DNA of 64,000 nucleotides from Enoplolaimus lenunculus (Eukaryota; Nematoda; Enoplea; Enoplida; Thoracostomopsidae), in contig JASANG010000641.1 of the NCBI GenBank assembly GCA_030248215.1, positions 248,001 to 312,000 of the forward strand. Direction: 5' to 3'. The notes under the pieces are model-generated. The model did no database searches. It was not told the origin of the DNA and was given only the letters and a program-made list of their open reading frames with translations. Positions 22,801 through 35,504 of this stretch are shown here, piece after piece. Within the stretch, counting starts at the first letter, position 1. Each line of letters begins with the position of its first letter. Made by a program: the position numbers and the translations under genes.

Positions 22801-25800
22801 GTACCCATATATACGTCGTAAACCAAAACCCACTAAGATATCGATAACAAATGCCATGCAACGTTATACTGCAGCAAATGCTATCACATATATAAAATAA
22901 ATTTGAATGAATAACCCCATGTCATATAATAGCTGACTTTTATTGTAGTCCAAAATTTAGCTATCAAGAACACCTCTGGTTTGTCGCCTCACCAACATCA
23001 TAGCAAGAAGCACAATCAACGTTAAGTGTTGTGATGGATCGGATTATTTTATGATTTATTTACGAAACAGAAACAGAAAAGAAGTTAGCAGAAGGAGCGT
23101 CGGTAAATTTGCGTATCGTAGTCCAACTTCAGAGACAGGGAGAACACCAACAGTATTGTATTGTATTGATTTTAAATATCCCCCGAATTTTTGTTATATA
23201 TTCGGTTCATTAATACTTTTACCATTGTATTTAGTTTGCACCTTGATTTTGATAATGAATTCTTATTCACATCTCTGCTTGCAATAAACAGTTTGTTTGC
23301 GAAAATTTTCTGGTGGTCCACGAGAGACTCGGTGTGCCATGTATGAACTCCGTGTAGCGGATATAAGCGCGCTTATGATCCTATTCTTGTGAGCATAGGT
23401 CAGCCTTTACCGACGCCTAAACCTTAGCGTAAATGTGTGAATAAAGGGAAGTGTACAAAAGCAAAAACTTACCCTTAATGGCGTATCACGATTGGGTTGT
23501 CGAAGCGCAACTTCAGCCGCAACATCAATAGATCGCCACGATTCTAGGGGATCAAACTTTGCTGACGTGGCACCGTTAGATTGGTTGTTGCTTTTTGGCC
23601 TCGGAGGTGGCACGGCGATTTTTATTGGTACAATTGGACCCGAAGGCGTATCAGAACGCGTCTCTTTAGTTTCGTTTTGCGACTTATTCCGACCTTCTTG
23701 AGCCGTCCGTTGCTTCGACGTTTTGTCTGCAACTGAGTTGATCAAAGTTGTCTTCGTTTGCGAGTTACCCTCGGCTTCGTGATGATTTTTGGTGCCAGTC
23801 GCTGTTTCTCGGCCTAATCCGACGCGATTTGTTTTCTGATGCTCTTTCTGCTCACCGTTGGATATTTGTTGCTCAACCAGTTGTCGTGTAGTCAGTTCTG
23901 CAGTTGTGGTCAGTACATTTCGTTCGCAATTATTGTCGCTTTTCGCCACCGTTTGCCCGTTACCCTTGAGAGTTTCGTAAATTGCTGTGTGTTGTTGCTG
24001 TTTTTGCTGATCTTGATTTTTATCTGTAGCGCCTTGCACCCCTGCATTTCCGTTTTGTCCGTATGAATGTCGGTTAATATCATTTGAATATTGCTGACCA
24101 TCGTCTCGTTTACTTGCCAACTCTCCAATTGACTGACTTCGTTGCTGCATCGACGAAGCTTCGTTCGATCGAGCAGAAACTCGTTTGCCAAGCGGAGTCG
24201 AACACTGTGATGTCCTGCCGGTGCCCCTTTGATGTGCGACGGATGATGACACTACTGAAGAGCGATCACATTCGATATCGGATTGCTGTTGTTGTTGCTG
24301 CTGCAGCTGTTGTTGTTGATTTCGCGATTTGTTTGAAGAAGTAGACGCCTTTTGTCGTCGCCACTTCCGCCGTTTTTCAGCTTTAGAATCAGTTCCGGTT
24401 GCGCTGGAATTACTTCCGGTCTAAAAAATTCGTTACAAAATAGCTTAAACATTGGTTGTGTTGCGGTTTAAAATCAATCTTTGTGCTTTAATTTTATTGC
24501 AGTTATGACATGACTAACTTTTCATCAAGGGGCGTAACATACGCCTTAAAGCGTTTTCCCAAATCTACTCCTAGGTGTCAGTGATAATAAAACTAAACAT
24601 TAGCCTAAACATAAGCGTAAACATTAGTCTACGCCTAAAGCAGTTTAAGTTGTCCTGTTGCAAAACACGACGCTCTTAAAAGCTAAAAGTAACAGTGGAC
24701 TGAATTATAACGGATTGTGCTAAATAAATCTGTCCCAACTTTATACAGCAATTGTCAATTGTACATACGGTTCCCACAGTGCAAATTTACAGGACAATTG
24801 CAAGAATCTTATTTTAGAAAAATATTATCATAGCAGCCGAAGTTGCACCCATGTGCAACTTTCCTAAAGTGCCGAGATTTCAAACGTTTTCACAAAGTGT
24901 ATACTATATCAACGAATGCTTTCGTTAATCCTTGCTTTAAGCTTGCAGGATTAGACTATGAATAAAATTCACACGTACTATTCTTTTGTTCAACGATATA
25001 TTGTATATTTTTAAAAACAATGTTTACCTACTTTGTGCTGGATCAGTGTCCAAAATACGTAAGTGGGACGTTTCAGCTTTAGTATATAGATATTCCGTTT
25101 GTATGCGTCCTTGCAGGTCCATAATTTTTAAAAGGATTGATCTTAAGCTCTCACTTAGAATTACTTCTGGAACATATTCTTACCTTCGATGCAGTAGCTG
25201 TGTTACTCGGTGGATCTTTGAACTGTGGGGACAAAGGTGTTTCTTTGCTCAAAACATTAGCGAATGAGGTTCCGGAAACCTGAATGCTATTGACATCAAA
25301 AGTCGATGCCGAAAATCTGCTATGTGCAGCCAGATTTCCCGGTTCCGGCGAAACTGCTCCAGTATGAAATGCAGCTGCAGTTGCAGCTGCGAATACATTG
25401 TCAACGCTTTGTGCTCGATTACTCATGGGCATCATTTGAACAGGACCGCCGACGGCCGGAGATGGCCCTGGAATCGGACCATAAGGACCTCTTTGAGACG
25501 CTGCATAAATTTCCGGTGCCAAGCCTGGTGGTAGATAGCCGGGACCGAAAAGACCTGGACTATGACGGATAGGAATATAATTAGGCTGCGGAATTGAACC
25601 CGTAGGGCCAATACGGACTCCAGACGCCAGCGCACTATCGGAACAAAACGATCCTTGCCTTCGTACGGCCGTATGGCCCCCTGGCGGCCCTCCTGGCACT
25701 CGGCTTATCCCAGGATTGCCATCAGGAATTTGAGGAAACTTTGGCGGTTGCTTTGATTTACGAGCTCCACCTCCAAAAATTCCAGGCGCCTTTTTGTAGC

Positions 25801-26965
25801 CTCCTTTTTTAACTGGTGGTCCACCAACAAATTCACCAGGATCTAGTCCTGGAATTATTTGAGCTACTAGCGGTGGTCTGTTATTGGGTATGCCAGGTCC
25901 AATCCAGTCAGAATTAGCCAATGGCAGACCAGGTCTGTACGCCACTGGACCAATAGGATGTCTCGCTATGGGATATCCAATCACTGACGCAGGAGGTGGC
26001 ATATGATGCTGCATTATGATTGGCTGGGGAAACGGTCTAGGTCCTTGTTGAGAGTAACCAAACTGTGGAGCTCCCTGGGTCGCTGTCGATGATTTTTGTA
26101 AGTCACTGGAATTAGAATTCCCCTCCTTTCCATGTTGAGGGTTCAGCCCTGACGTATTGTGGTTTGGCGGTCCCTGTATTTGCCCGTTCGCAATTTCGTT
26201 CAGTGACAATCGTGTATCCGCACTGCCTGATTTTCGACCGACATTTGAAGCCGGTACCAAATGAGGGACCAATCCTTGCCCTCCGCTATCGTGGGTAGAA
26301 TCATTGGTTCCTGGTGGTTCGCGACATGCCGCAGGTGTTCGGCCTGACCTACCAACTAACTGATGTTGTTGTTGTGGTGGTGGTTGTTGTTGTTGTTGCG
26401 GTTGTTGTTGTTGTTGTTGTTTCTCTTCTTTTGCATCGACTTTTCTATTCGAGGCCTCTGTTACAGATTGTGCAGCGAGTACTAGCTGATCATTATTAGT
26501 TTTCTCATTTGTACTGGTCGAATTTATCGTAATTTGTTCGTTGAAAAGTTGTGGTCTCATTGGTTCATTAAGACCGGTTACTGAATTAGAACCAGTGTTT
26601 GCTGAATAAATATTTCCGTTTGGCGCGACGGCTCCAGGCTTATTCGCGTACGCGGGTGCAAAGTTTGGTTGATAGGCGTCAACTTCACCAGCGAGATGTC
26701 CCAGCGAATGTGCCCGATTGAGTACCAGTTCACCTCGCTGATTGTACGAGTAATCAGGCCTAAGTTGAGCCGGAGCGAGCGTCCTGGGACTGGGTCCCGA
26801 TTGCATAACAGCAGTTCGGCCTCCAATTGCGCTTGGATTTGCTGAATATTGGCCTATCATTTCGGTCTGCCAAGATATGGAGCGGTCTCCAAATGGTCCA
26901 TAACTATGAGGACCGCCGCTGATACCAATTACAGAATTATTATACGCTGATTGCTTGTTTCCCAT
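18174..26965 (-). CDS. Unrecognised 1919-residue protein beginning MGNKQS, 6 exons
   Basis: Exons in transcript order are 25184-26965, 23473-24420, 22307-22547, 20847-21920, 19069-20246 and 18174-18710; all junctions agree in phase. The start MGNKQSAY is a strong N-myristoylation motif, which suggests membrane attachment. The rest is mostly low complexity: Pro/Gly-rich with Gln runs (residues 1-594), a basic stretch KAEKRRKWRRQKAS, WRSIDVAAEVALR near residue 895, a compact stretch PIYLEYDGTSRLLPDFKKRL near residue 935, two RRRSS phosphosite-like motifs (LFRRRSSKSES, TLRRRSSEL), IDFSWVSDLEAKFKR, a pure 20-Gln run, and the end GYRPVYFNPCR. There is no membrane span and no catalytic domain. It may be a membrane-linked scaffold; I do not recognise the family and assign no function. 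A TTTATT at 17939 on the + strand could be its poly(A) signal. Confidence 0.8.
19069..20246 (-). CDS. MGNKQS gene exon 5, with 20-Gln run
   Basis: Acceptor TTGTGTTTCAG in phase 1, donor CTGAA|GTGAGT in phase 0. The Gln run at about 19830-19890 is built almost purely of CAA codons. The exon continues past the donor as an open frame for 16 residues, so the end was set from the GTGAGT signal and the fit to exon 6. Confidence 0.78.
20543..20700. mobile_element. TTAGGC-bearing MITE copy in an intron
   Basis: The ends CCATGTATAGAACACTGCCG and GCCCTGTTCTATGCATGGG are inverted, with TAAGCCTAAGCCTAAGC inside. It lies in the intron between exons 4 and 5 of the MGNKQS gene. Confidence 0.7.
20847..21920 (-). 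CDS. MGNKQS gene exon 4
   Basis: Acceptor GAGTTTTTAG in phase 1. Two donors compete: CAACAG|GTATCC, ending the exon at 20847 in phase 1, and TATTTT|GTAAGT, ending it at 20813 in phase 2. Only the first joins exon 5 in frame. The exon contains SVSSLFRRRSSKSES and SDIDFSWVSDLEAKFKR. Confidence 0.75.
22307..22547 (-). CDS. MGNKQS gene exon 3
   Basis: Acceptor AATTCCAG, donor GATG|GTAAGT, phase 0 in and 1 out. It encodes PIYLEYDGTSRLLPDFKKRL, then IETGSFDFPEKRAAAMASP, a compact non-repetitive block. Its phase fits both neighbours exactly, and it was found by splice signals rather than as a long ORF. Confidence 0.78.
23473..24420 (-). CDS. MGNKQS gene exon 2
   Basis: Acceptor TTTTTTAG, phase 0 in and out. 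It encodes 316 residues: the basic stretch KAEKRRKWRRQK, a Gln-rich run, a Ser/Asn/Thr-rich middle, then PIVPIKIAVPPPRPK and FDPLESWRSIDVAAEVALR. The last part is the least repetitive and most likely to be conserved. Confidence 0.82.
24528..24692. mobile_element. Degenerate TTAGGC-family MITE in an intron
   Basis: AAGGGGCGTAACA near the left and TAAAAGTAACAGTGG at the right match the GGCCAATGTTACTTT variant of the family, with TAAGCGTAAAC inside. It lies between exons 1 and 2 of the MGNKQS gene. Confidence 0.5.
25184..26965 (-). CDS. MGNKQS gene exon 1
   Basis: The ATG at 26965-26963 has A at -3 and opens MGNKQS. The exon encodes 594 residues, Pro/Gly/Asn-rich, with an interrupted Gln/Pro tract (26365-26430), a KKGGYKKAPGIFGGGARKSK basic stretch, and VRRQGSFCSDSA as a possible kinase site. 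Donor AAG|GTAAGA, phase 0. Confidence 0.85.
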
Positions 26966-27404
26966 TTTGTTGTGTCAAATTTGACAGCTAAAATAGTCTT
27001 TGTATTCAATTTAATACAATGTTCTTTAAATATGTTTCTACTTATTTTGATAAGTTTTATAATATGGATAGTTTGTTAAAGGCTGTAATAAAATACGTAG
27101 GATACATTACGACAAGTAGGCACGAAGCCACAATTTTCAATTTGGAAGGGTCCAGGTGTCCCGAGAATGGAAACAAACAAACAAACAAACAGCGTTCATG
27201 AATTCGCCACGGAAGCGAGCAAGAAACCAGACCAAATTATACAACTTAATCTCTGGTTTCACCAGAGCCAACACTTTTCCATTTTCCTGGTTAGAAGGAA
27301 TCCTGATCCCCCAAACCTTTTATGACTGGACATAATCTAAAAGTGCAACCTAACATGGATCTAAGAAGAAATACCGTGCATATAAGGTTAAAAGGCCTAA
27401 GATA

Positions 27405-27835
27405 GGGGGCCTGATATTTATTTGGCCTCTCCAGAGGGTACCCCCCTTGTTATTCGGTTACGGACTGTTATTTATTTTCAACCCACGCTCCGCCGCCCTT
27501 CGTTACTGACATATATCCAATACTGCAGTTATCCGTTGAATTAAACGTTTATTTGCTTTGTGTTAATAGCTTGAGCGATAATACAAGGTTATATTTAGGA
27601 ATGTACTTTCAAAATTTAAGTAAGCTTTAAAGTTTCGAACTCAAATTATTTGGTCCTGGAGTCATTTATGCGCTACAATTTAGGGTTAATTGACATTTAT
27701 GGACTCTAATTAGGTTTAGGGACTTTATCCGCTTACGGACTCTTATTAGTGATACGGACTCCTACTGATTCGGACTCAAAATGGAGACCCCCTCTTAGTA
27801 CCCCCACCTTATTCGGGCCAATACAGTAATTAATC
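27405..27835. mobile_element. DNA transposon family with CCCGAATAAG ends and GGACTC repeats
   Basis: Shares over 400 bp with 35505-35920, including ATTTATTTGGCCTCT and TTATTCGGTTACGG, and the three-fold inner motif ACGGACTCnTATTAG. The right end ACCTTATTCGGGCC matches in inverse the left end CCCGAATAAGAGGGGGT of the fragment at 58828-58970. No coding capacity. Confidence 0.65.
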
Positions 27836-30800
27836 CTAAAGAACTAAAATCGTTTGATACGCAATCAATTGAAAAGCAAGAAGTACGTAAACAAATACAA
27901 CAAAATAAAACAAGACAAAATAAGCAAACAAACAAACGAACGAACGAACGATTAAGTAACCAATCAGTAAATTATACCTCAAAATGCTAATCAAGAAACA
28001 TCAGCAAATAGCGTTGAGACAAAAAGCATTTCGAGTGTGTGCAAATTTACAAATTCGGGATTCGTCCGAGACCGAATCAGACAAAATATTAATTTTAGCA
28101 TGGCAATCGTTAAACAATGCTCCCGTAAAAGTCAGCGTCTCTACCTGACAAATACCGTTCGAGTTGAGGGTCGTGACCCTTTGGGTCCCCCTTTCGTGCT
28201 CATCTACGACTCGAGTATGCTTGTATAGCGCAGAGTATTAAGCTAATAATTCCACACTAAAATGTGATCATCAAATTGAAAAATTATGTCTTAGTTTTTA
28301 TTTGATTTGAAGCTGACGTATACTCGAAACCGCAAGATTATATGCGCATCGATCAAAGAAAAGCATAATTTAGAGTGCGTTTTAGTATTAAAATTAGCAA
28401 ACCCGTATAGTACGAAAGAAGCTGTGTATAATCGTAGCAGCGTTGCACTAATGAGTGATTAAGTTGTCACGAAATATCTAAGCTAAACTTCAGAATGAAA
28501 TTTAGACTGTGGTTTAGGATTGGGTTCTGGAATTGGTTACAATCGTTGATTTAAGATTAGCTTTCAAACGAGCAACATTTGAAACCCGTTTAAGCTGCTT
28601 ATCGCTTCTAACAGTAGGTCATTTTAGCGTTCTGGTCGAACTGTAGTTTGGTTTCAAATATTGGATTCTTTGACCACCCGCACCACATGGCTGGACTGGG
28701 TTTAAAACCCGGCTCTGTCAGTTTGGTATTAAAACCGACCCACTACTGACTAACAAATGAAAAAAATTTTGAATTTGTTGAGTGGGTCAGATTTCACCAG
28801 GCCATCGGGCAATTACCGATACGCCAGATCGCCAAGCTACCTGTGACCGACCGGTTCGAAACGTTTTCGACCGCATAAACAAAATTGTATTTTTGGAAAA
28901 AATTTTTGCTGTGCGGAGATTATTTCACATGACTTACAACAAGCGGGGCTGTCAAAAATTGATATTTGAATAATACTTTTAGTTCAAAACAAAAAACAAC
29001 ATTCGATCTTAATAAAGCCATGCCGCCGTCAACTCCGTTCGTAGACTTTAATGAATCGTTTTTCGTAAAATATATTAAGGTTGTCTACTTTTTTTCGATA
29101 CAAATATTTTCTTGAAATATGCCTGAAAAAACATATATATACAACGATTTTGCTTCAATTTTAATAACGCCACAGTTACTCATTCTGTGGATTGTTTATT
29201 AACACAAGGGCTCTTGTCTTAAACTTTTCAAACAAATAAAAAGATCAAAACAAAAATTTCTTTAAAATTATAGCCAAACCATGGGGTGGTATTTTGAATT
29301 TTTGTTGTTTTTTGTGACCGCTTTTGAAGTGTTTTGATAGGTGGTACTTGTAGATAGAGACAAAAGCAATATATACATATATATATATATTTATATATAT
29401 ATATATTATATATATATCTATATATATCAGGAGCGGCCGGATACCAAAATAACGGAGCCGGAGCATCAAATATCCGGCCGGAGTCGTATAATGAACGCAA
29501 CGACTTGTCGCAGCATTTTGATAAGAACCACGCAGTGTCTGCAAAGGACATTAGACAGAACCTTTTACATCAACATAAAATTGATGACTTAGGTGAAACT
29601 CTTAACATTTCTGAAATAGATTCGAAATCGAAAGCAATCCAGCTCACTGCTAAGTGCAACAAATGTAGGGCAATTTTTTTGCAGGGCCGATGCTGATACT
29701 CACGAACAGGACCGATTATTATACCGATATCGATCAGATTAATGGTCACGTCCCTACATCCAGTCACTACATATGCTGCAATATGCGTCAGATGCAACGG
29801 TAATCTGATCGACTAGACAAATGATAAAGAAGAACAAAAAATATTTGTTCGACCTCTTGCTTAAGCGACAGTTTAAAGCTCAAAGTTTTCGACACATGCG
29901 TAGTTTAATACTTTCGGGTCATTTGTCTCATCACAAAAAACAGGTGCTATAGGTCAAAATTAGAATTTCTGCCAACAAAAGCTAATTTAACTTTCAGAAA
30001 TCCGTGTTGCACCGCTTGAACTTTAAGACAAAGCTACCATACTTAAGTTTAAACTTTAAGTCATGACTCTGCAACCCAGTAACACTAGCTATTGTTTAGC
30101 TAAAATGGTTATATAGATCGCTTGCACTTTCGACTCTTTGTTGCAAGAACACCGCAATATGCATCTGAAGCAATGACAATTTGGTTGACTACACAAACGG
30201 TACAGGCTAACAAAAGAAATAATTGTTAAAACCTCTAGTTTTCATATTTTAACAGCGAGTTCAGAGTCTGCGAATCATTTGACTTTTGCCCGAACTGAGC
30301 ATTTTTTCTAGTTTAAATACGGTCTGTATAAATTGCCACACATGCAAATTACTTAGCTCCTCACTAATTAGCGATATAACATATGATCAGCCTGATAGTC
30401 TTGTTAAATAAGGACTCAACGGCACTGAAGCAGATATCATTTTACCGTGAGATTTTTGGACAACAAAACCGCCCGTGTTAGCCAAGTTTCGCTCACGAAA
30501 CTATAGTTTTCTACTACGACTGGCTTTTAGAAAATTTCCCTGCGAAGCTTCGAATGTATATATTCATGAATTAAACAAAATATAAACAAAATATACTGAA
30601 TACGTAATTGGTTCCGGATTCGACACGTCATTCATCGACCCATACTGACACGGTCGTAGTTTTCTTTCAATACATGTCCTTATACAACTAGGACCAGCTG
30701 CACCATTTGTGCAACAATAACTTTAGTTGGCGATAAAAAATGTTTCCTACCTGACCACGTCACCAATTTCTTTTAAATCCCGCAACTTTAAATTATTATA

Positions 30801-31216
30801 ATCGGATTCATAATGAAATTATTGTTCGTGTTATTGCCCGACCACCCCACATTCAACGTTGACTACAATTCACTGGACTTATATTAACACTCGCTCTCGC
30901 TGCAAATATGACAACAAAAAAATCAATGTCTTCATACGACTTTACGAAAAATCAGCAAAAGCGAAAAAAATAAAGTTTCTGCAAAATTTCAGAAAACTTC
31001 AGAGCAAAAAATAATAATAGAAATTTTAACAATACTTTTAATTGTCAAATAATAACTGTTATTTGTAGTGAATGTGTACGGGAAACAGCCCCGGCATTCG
31101 TAGGTTACACCGTTATAGAGCGGACTTATGAACGAATCTTAATACACAAAATATGTAATTTGACTATGGATCTGTACATAGTTTATGCATACAGTGCTGA
31201 TACAATACAACTCTTA

Positions 31217-31454
31217 CACTGTAAATTCCAATGAGTTGATTTTTACTTATTGAGAATTAGTTATTTTTGGTTATTTCTGAGTTAATAACAATAAGCATTA
31301 CCTCACGCTGAGCTGATTTAATTCCGAATCAGCTGATTAATTAACTCAGATTGAGTTCAATTAATTGAGTTCTGAACGACCTGATTCAGTGCTCAGGCTT
31401 CTGAGTGGATTCAACACATTCTGAGTTAGAATCAACTCGCTCGAATTTACAGTG
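31217..31454. mobile_element. Tc1/mariner-like MITE flanked by TA
   Basis: The 238-bp element has inverted ends CACTGTAAATTCCAATGAGT and CTCGAATTTACAGTG, with TA on both sides (31215-31216 and 31455-31456), as expected of Tc1/mariner insertions. The inside repeats the motif TGAGTT/AACTCA many times and has no ORF. Confidence 0.75.
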
Positions 31455-31557
31455 TATAGACGTTGAAATTTTTACCTCTAACTCAAATAGTAATGAGTCT
31501 GAGTTGAAAGCGTGACGCTGCAGATGACCCATGAACCTTATGACCGGTTTGGAATCT

Positions 31558-31720
31558 ACGACAATTCGTCGCTCGACAACTTGTCGCTCAACAGTGTCCT
31601 AAAGCGTATATATCAATCTAAGCATAAACTTAACCGTAATCAAAAGTCTAAGCATAATCATAACCGACGAATTGCCGAGTCGATGAAGTTTCGGATTACA
31701 AGGTGTCGGGCGACGAATTA
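31558..31720. mobile_element. Palindromic MITE copy (ACGACAATTCGTCG)
   Basis: The ends ACGACAATTCGTCGCTCGAC and GTCGGGCGACGAATTAAC are inverted; the middle has TCTAAGCATAA units. Same family as 17046-17224. Confidence 0.65.
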
Positions 31721-34145
31721 ACATGATACCGACCCGCTCGTCTCATGACCCTGGCTAAGTTTGCGAACAAACCAAAATAATAATGAATATAATCATTCAC
31801 CAAAATGCAAAAAATACACAAAAACCACACCAATAAAGATAGATCGAATTGAGCTTTGAGCCGCGCGGGCAACCCACATTAGAGTCGTTAAACGCAACGA
31901 AAAGTTACTTTGATTCAGACTAAATTTACTGAAAAGCATATATTTTTACTGCGAGCAACATCAGGTCACACGAGTACAAATTATTGCCCTGTGACGCAAA
32001 TCGACCCACCAGAAAACCCGATTCAATTTTGATCAGCCATCGCTAATCCGCTTTCAACTCTGATGAAAGTAACAAGAAACTACTTCAGTTTTATAGGTGC
32101 AGTTAAAATATAGGGCAGCCGTTGACAGGTTTCGAAAGATGGTTTCTACAACCACGGAACAAGAAGTAAACACTTGCTCTATAAACGAAAGAACCAGTTG
32201 TAAGCGGTTTCACATTTACTACAATTTGTACTTAAGCCTTGTTTTTTTCATAACTCCTCATTATTTAATGCTTTATTTCATATGTGCTCCTACAGTATTT
32301 TATAAGTAGATTTTGCAAGTAAACCTATTGTATTGTATTGTAAGAACGATCATCTCTATGTAACCCCTTTGTCTAACGGTTTTCTCAAGTCCGATCATCC
32401 AGAAAAAATAGTCCGGCCATTGCTGGACGGCCGACGATAGGCCTGGTTTATTCAAAACTACGTTAATTAAGTCAAAAATCTTTCAGTTTTATTTCGTTAG
32501 CTACGCTTGATCTGAAAAACATTAATCTATCATTGTACAACGGTATATTTCCAAATATAAAACCCTGGCTACGCCCCATGATTTCAAAAATATTAAATTT
32601 TAATTTGCATTTCACCAAATGACAAAACGTTTTAATCAACGCTATTGAAAACAAAAATAATATGCAATATATATAACAATATTTTCAAGTTTCTATTGCC
32701 ACTCCGTTCATGATCGGTGTTGGCTTGGCGCAGTGCAATAATTCACAAATTATGCATCGGCAGAAATTTTGTCACAAAATGATGTTAATATTCAATATTT
32801 GCAGCATGCGCGCACATACCAACCATAGTGTAAACCAGAGCGCAAAACGCAGTTTGCGAAGAAAGTTTGCAAAATTGCAAAAATATTCATTGCATCAGAT
32901 GTGTTAAGTCACACACACATACCAGTAATATACAGTAACGTACCGATACCAAAGGAATCCAGGGCGCGGGCTCAGCAAGCCATCATTCGAATATATTTGC
33001 TAGGTACGCTCACTGCTTAGCTAAACCTTTTAGCTTAGTTTACCTTATGACCCGATATTTTGAAAATGTTTTTTGGCATCAACCCCCTTCAATTTAAATT
33101 ATCCTGCAGACCAGTGCCAACACATAAAGTGTTCAAATGTGTTTAGAAATAGAAAAATAGTCGTTTAGTTATAGCAGAAAATAGACAAAGTCATAAACAG
33201 TAATAATTGTGCACGCAGGTTGCAACTTACTACCTTTACATGTGCAATTTGATTGTTTCAACCTGGGGGCGTACACAAGCAATACCATTGCGTATCTATC
33301 TTTTCGAAATTTGAGTGAAAACAGGCTTTTCAGAATATGCAGCTGGTTCGTAGACGAAAACAAATATCTCACATGTGACGCTCGTTCTGAAAAATCAACT
33401 GAAGTTTTGGCTGCGTACCTGTTTGCAAAATGCAACTAATGTAAATCCAAGATGCGTTATACACATATATCGATACATATTTTGTTTATGCAGAAATGCC
33501 GAATTTCTATGCGCATAACGCGCGTATTAAAATGTTTTGCAATGCGCGAAAATAATTGCAGTTGCACTTTTTCTATGTGCGCACGGACGAATCCAAAATG
33601 GTACACCATAGGCCAGCCAGAGCATAGGAGGTGTCCGAACCCGAACAAGAATCAAAACTAAAATATTGTACCATGATCTGAGTACTAAAATTGCATTTGG
33701 TTTTTCGCTCGCTTCGACCGCGAAGTTTATTATCATATTTTATATCGTGCAGCCACCCATATTTGAAATTTCTGGATCCGCAACTGCATGTACGCATCAT
33801 TACAATTCTTCGCAAACAGTGTCTGCGTACTTAAGATGATGCTTAGTAATGGTTCGGTTTGAAACAACAAAATATTCGATACACTGGTGTACGAAAACAT
33901 GGAATTGCTGGGATCAACTTCGAAAATGTTTAATATTTAAAATATTGGTGTCTCCTATACAGTTTCCCCCCCACATTTAAGGTTAAAACGTACGCTTAGG
34001 TCATGAGTTTTGGCCAAGATTTAGGCTTGGGCATAGGTAAACCTTGCCCGAAACCAAAGCCTACTGGGGAAGTGTTCAAATGTGACATAAGCTTTTAGGA
34101 TGACATTGGCAAATCGTTAATAACGTTTCAATGGGAAACCGCTGT

Positions 34146-34549
34146 TTCCGGTCAAATATCAATCGGTATTGAAGAGTTCCGGTCAAATATCAATCGGTAT
34201 TGAACAGTTCCGGTCAAATATCAATCGGTATTGAAGAGTTCCGGTCAAATATCAATCGGTATTGAAGAGTTCCGGTCAAATATCAATCGGTATTGAAGAG
34301 TTCCGGTCAAATATCAATCGGTATTGAAGAGTTCCGGTCAAATATCAATCGGTATTGAACAGTTCCGGTCAAATATCAATCGGTATTGAACAGTTCCGGT
34401 CAAATATCAATCGGTATTGAAGAGTTCCGGTCAAATATCAATCGGTATTGAAGAGTTCCGGTCAAATATCAATCGGTATTGAAGAGTTCCGGTCAAATAT
34501 CAATCGGTATTGAAGAGTTCCGGTCAAATATCAATCGGTATTGAAGAGT
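34146..34549 (+). repeat. 31-bp minisatellite, 13 units
   Basis: Thirteen head-to-tail units of 31 bp beginning TTCCGGTCAAATATCAATCG are almost identical. The only variation I see is a GAAGAG or GAACAG end (three of the thirteen carry C). The units are contiguous with no spacers. No ORF runs through the array. Confidence 0.95.
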
Positions 34550-35504
34550 TTGGTTGCCTGTTCTCCTCTCAGTTAGGTCCATGCTTTGTGTGCACCATAC
34601 CTGTTTAACACAACAGTGAGTTTTTTTAGGTTGTGCGCGTGTGCCAGTAAATGTAACGTGCCTTTACCCCGTTGCGTCCCACTGTTTTGAGAATCCGGCA
34701 CAAAATAATGAACTCAAATTTCAGCAAAACGCTTAGAATTGTGCTTTAGGTAACATGGGCTTAGATAGTGGCAGATCCAGAAATTTGGGATGGCCGAGGC
34801 CGCGCAATATATATATTATATACATATAAATGTATACATATAATATATCTGCTCTAAGCTGGAAGCCAACTGCAATTTTTTTACAGAATTTTAACGCAAT
34901 ATTTTTGTGTTGATCGCCTTGAATGGCGGTGACCTTAACGTTGGCCACATGTTTGAATCTGAGACCTGTCTCAAGCTTGTATGCTTCGGATTATTATACG
35001 CGCCAGCTCAACGCAAGTGTACTTCAAGACTTAACTACTCAGGATAAGTTTATGTGCTGTTTAATATTTTAGCTAAGAAAATTGAATAAACAAATTTGTT
35101 AAACGGTCCGAAAAAGCATTCAGCAATATACAAATTTACAGCTGAAAAACAATCTTGCAAATATTCCTGAGTTATAAAAATATCGGTACAGACAAAGTGT
35201 CGTTATCGCTGAACGATGCAAAACTTAAAATGTTTTGTGCCAAATGTTTTTTTACTAAATTTCATAATTTAAAAGTTTTATTAAAATTTAAAATTCGTAA
35301 TAGCAAATTAGTGCTATTTTACTGCTAAACGTTTCGTAAAAACGTCCATGTGAAAGCGGTCACTGTCACAATACGAATTGTTATTTGTCAGATAAAGATC
35401 CTGCTTTATTGCGCAGTTGGTCCATCTATAAGAGTGGATAATCGCTTTTTAACAAGAGTGTGCAAGTGGATACATTCTGTGTACAAAAGAATGTATTGTA
35501 GCTA

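Noticed and set aside
26314-26499. Val-rich + strand ORF
   Set aside because: Antisense of a Gln/Pro tract in exon 1 of the MGNKQS gene.
29228-29592. ORFs with alternating Tyr and Ile
   Set aside because: They are translations of a TA microsatellite at about 29370-29430.
34146-34549. Regular repeat array that could suggest a CRISPR array
   Set aside because: The 31-bp units are contiguous with no unique spacers, and the DNA is clearly animal (spliced genes).
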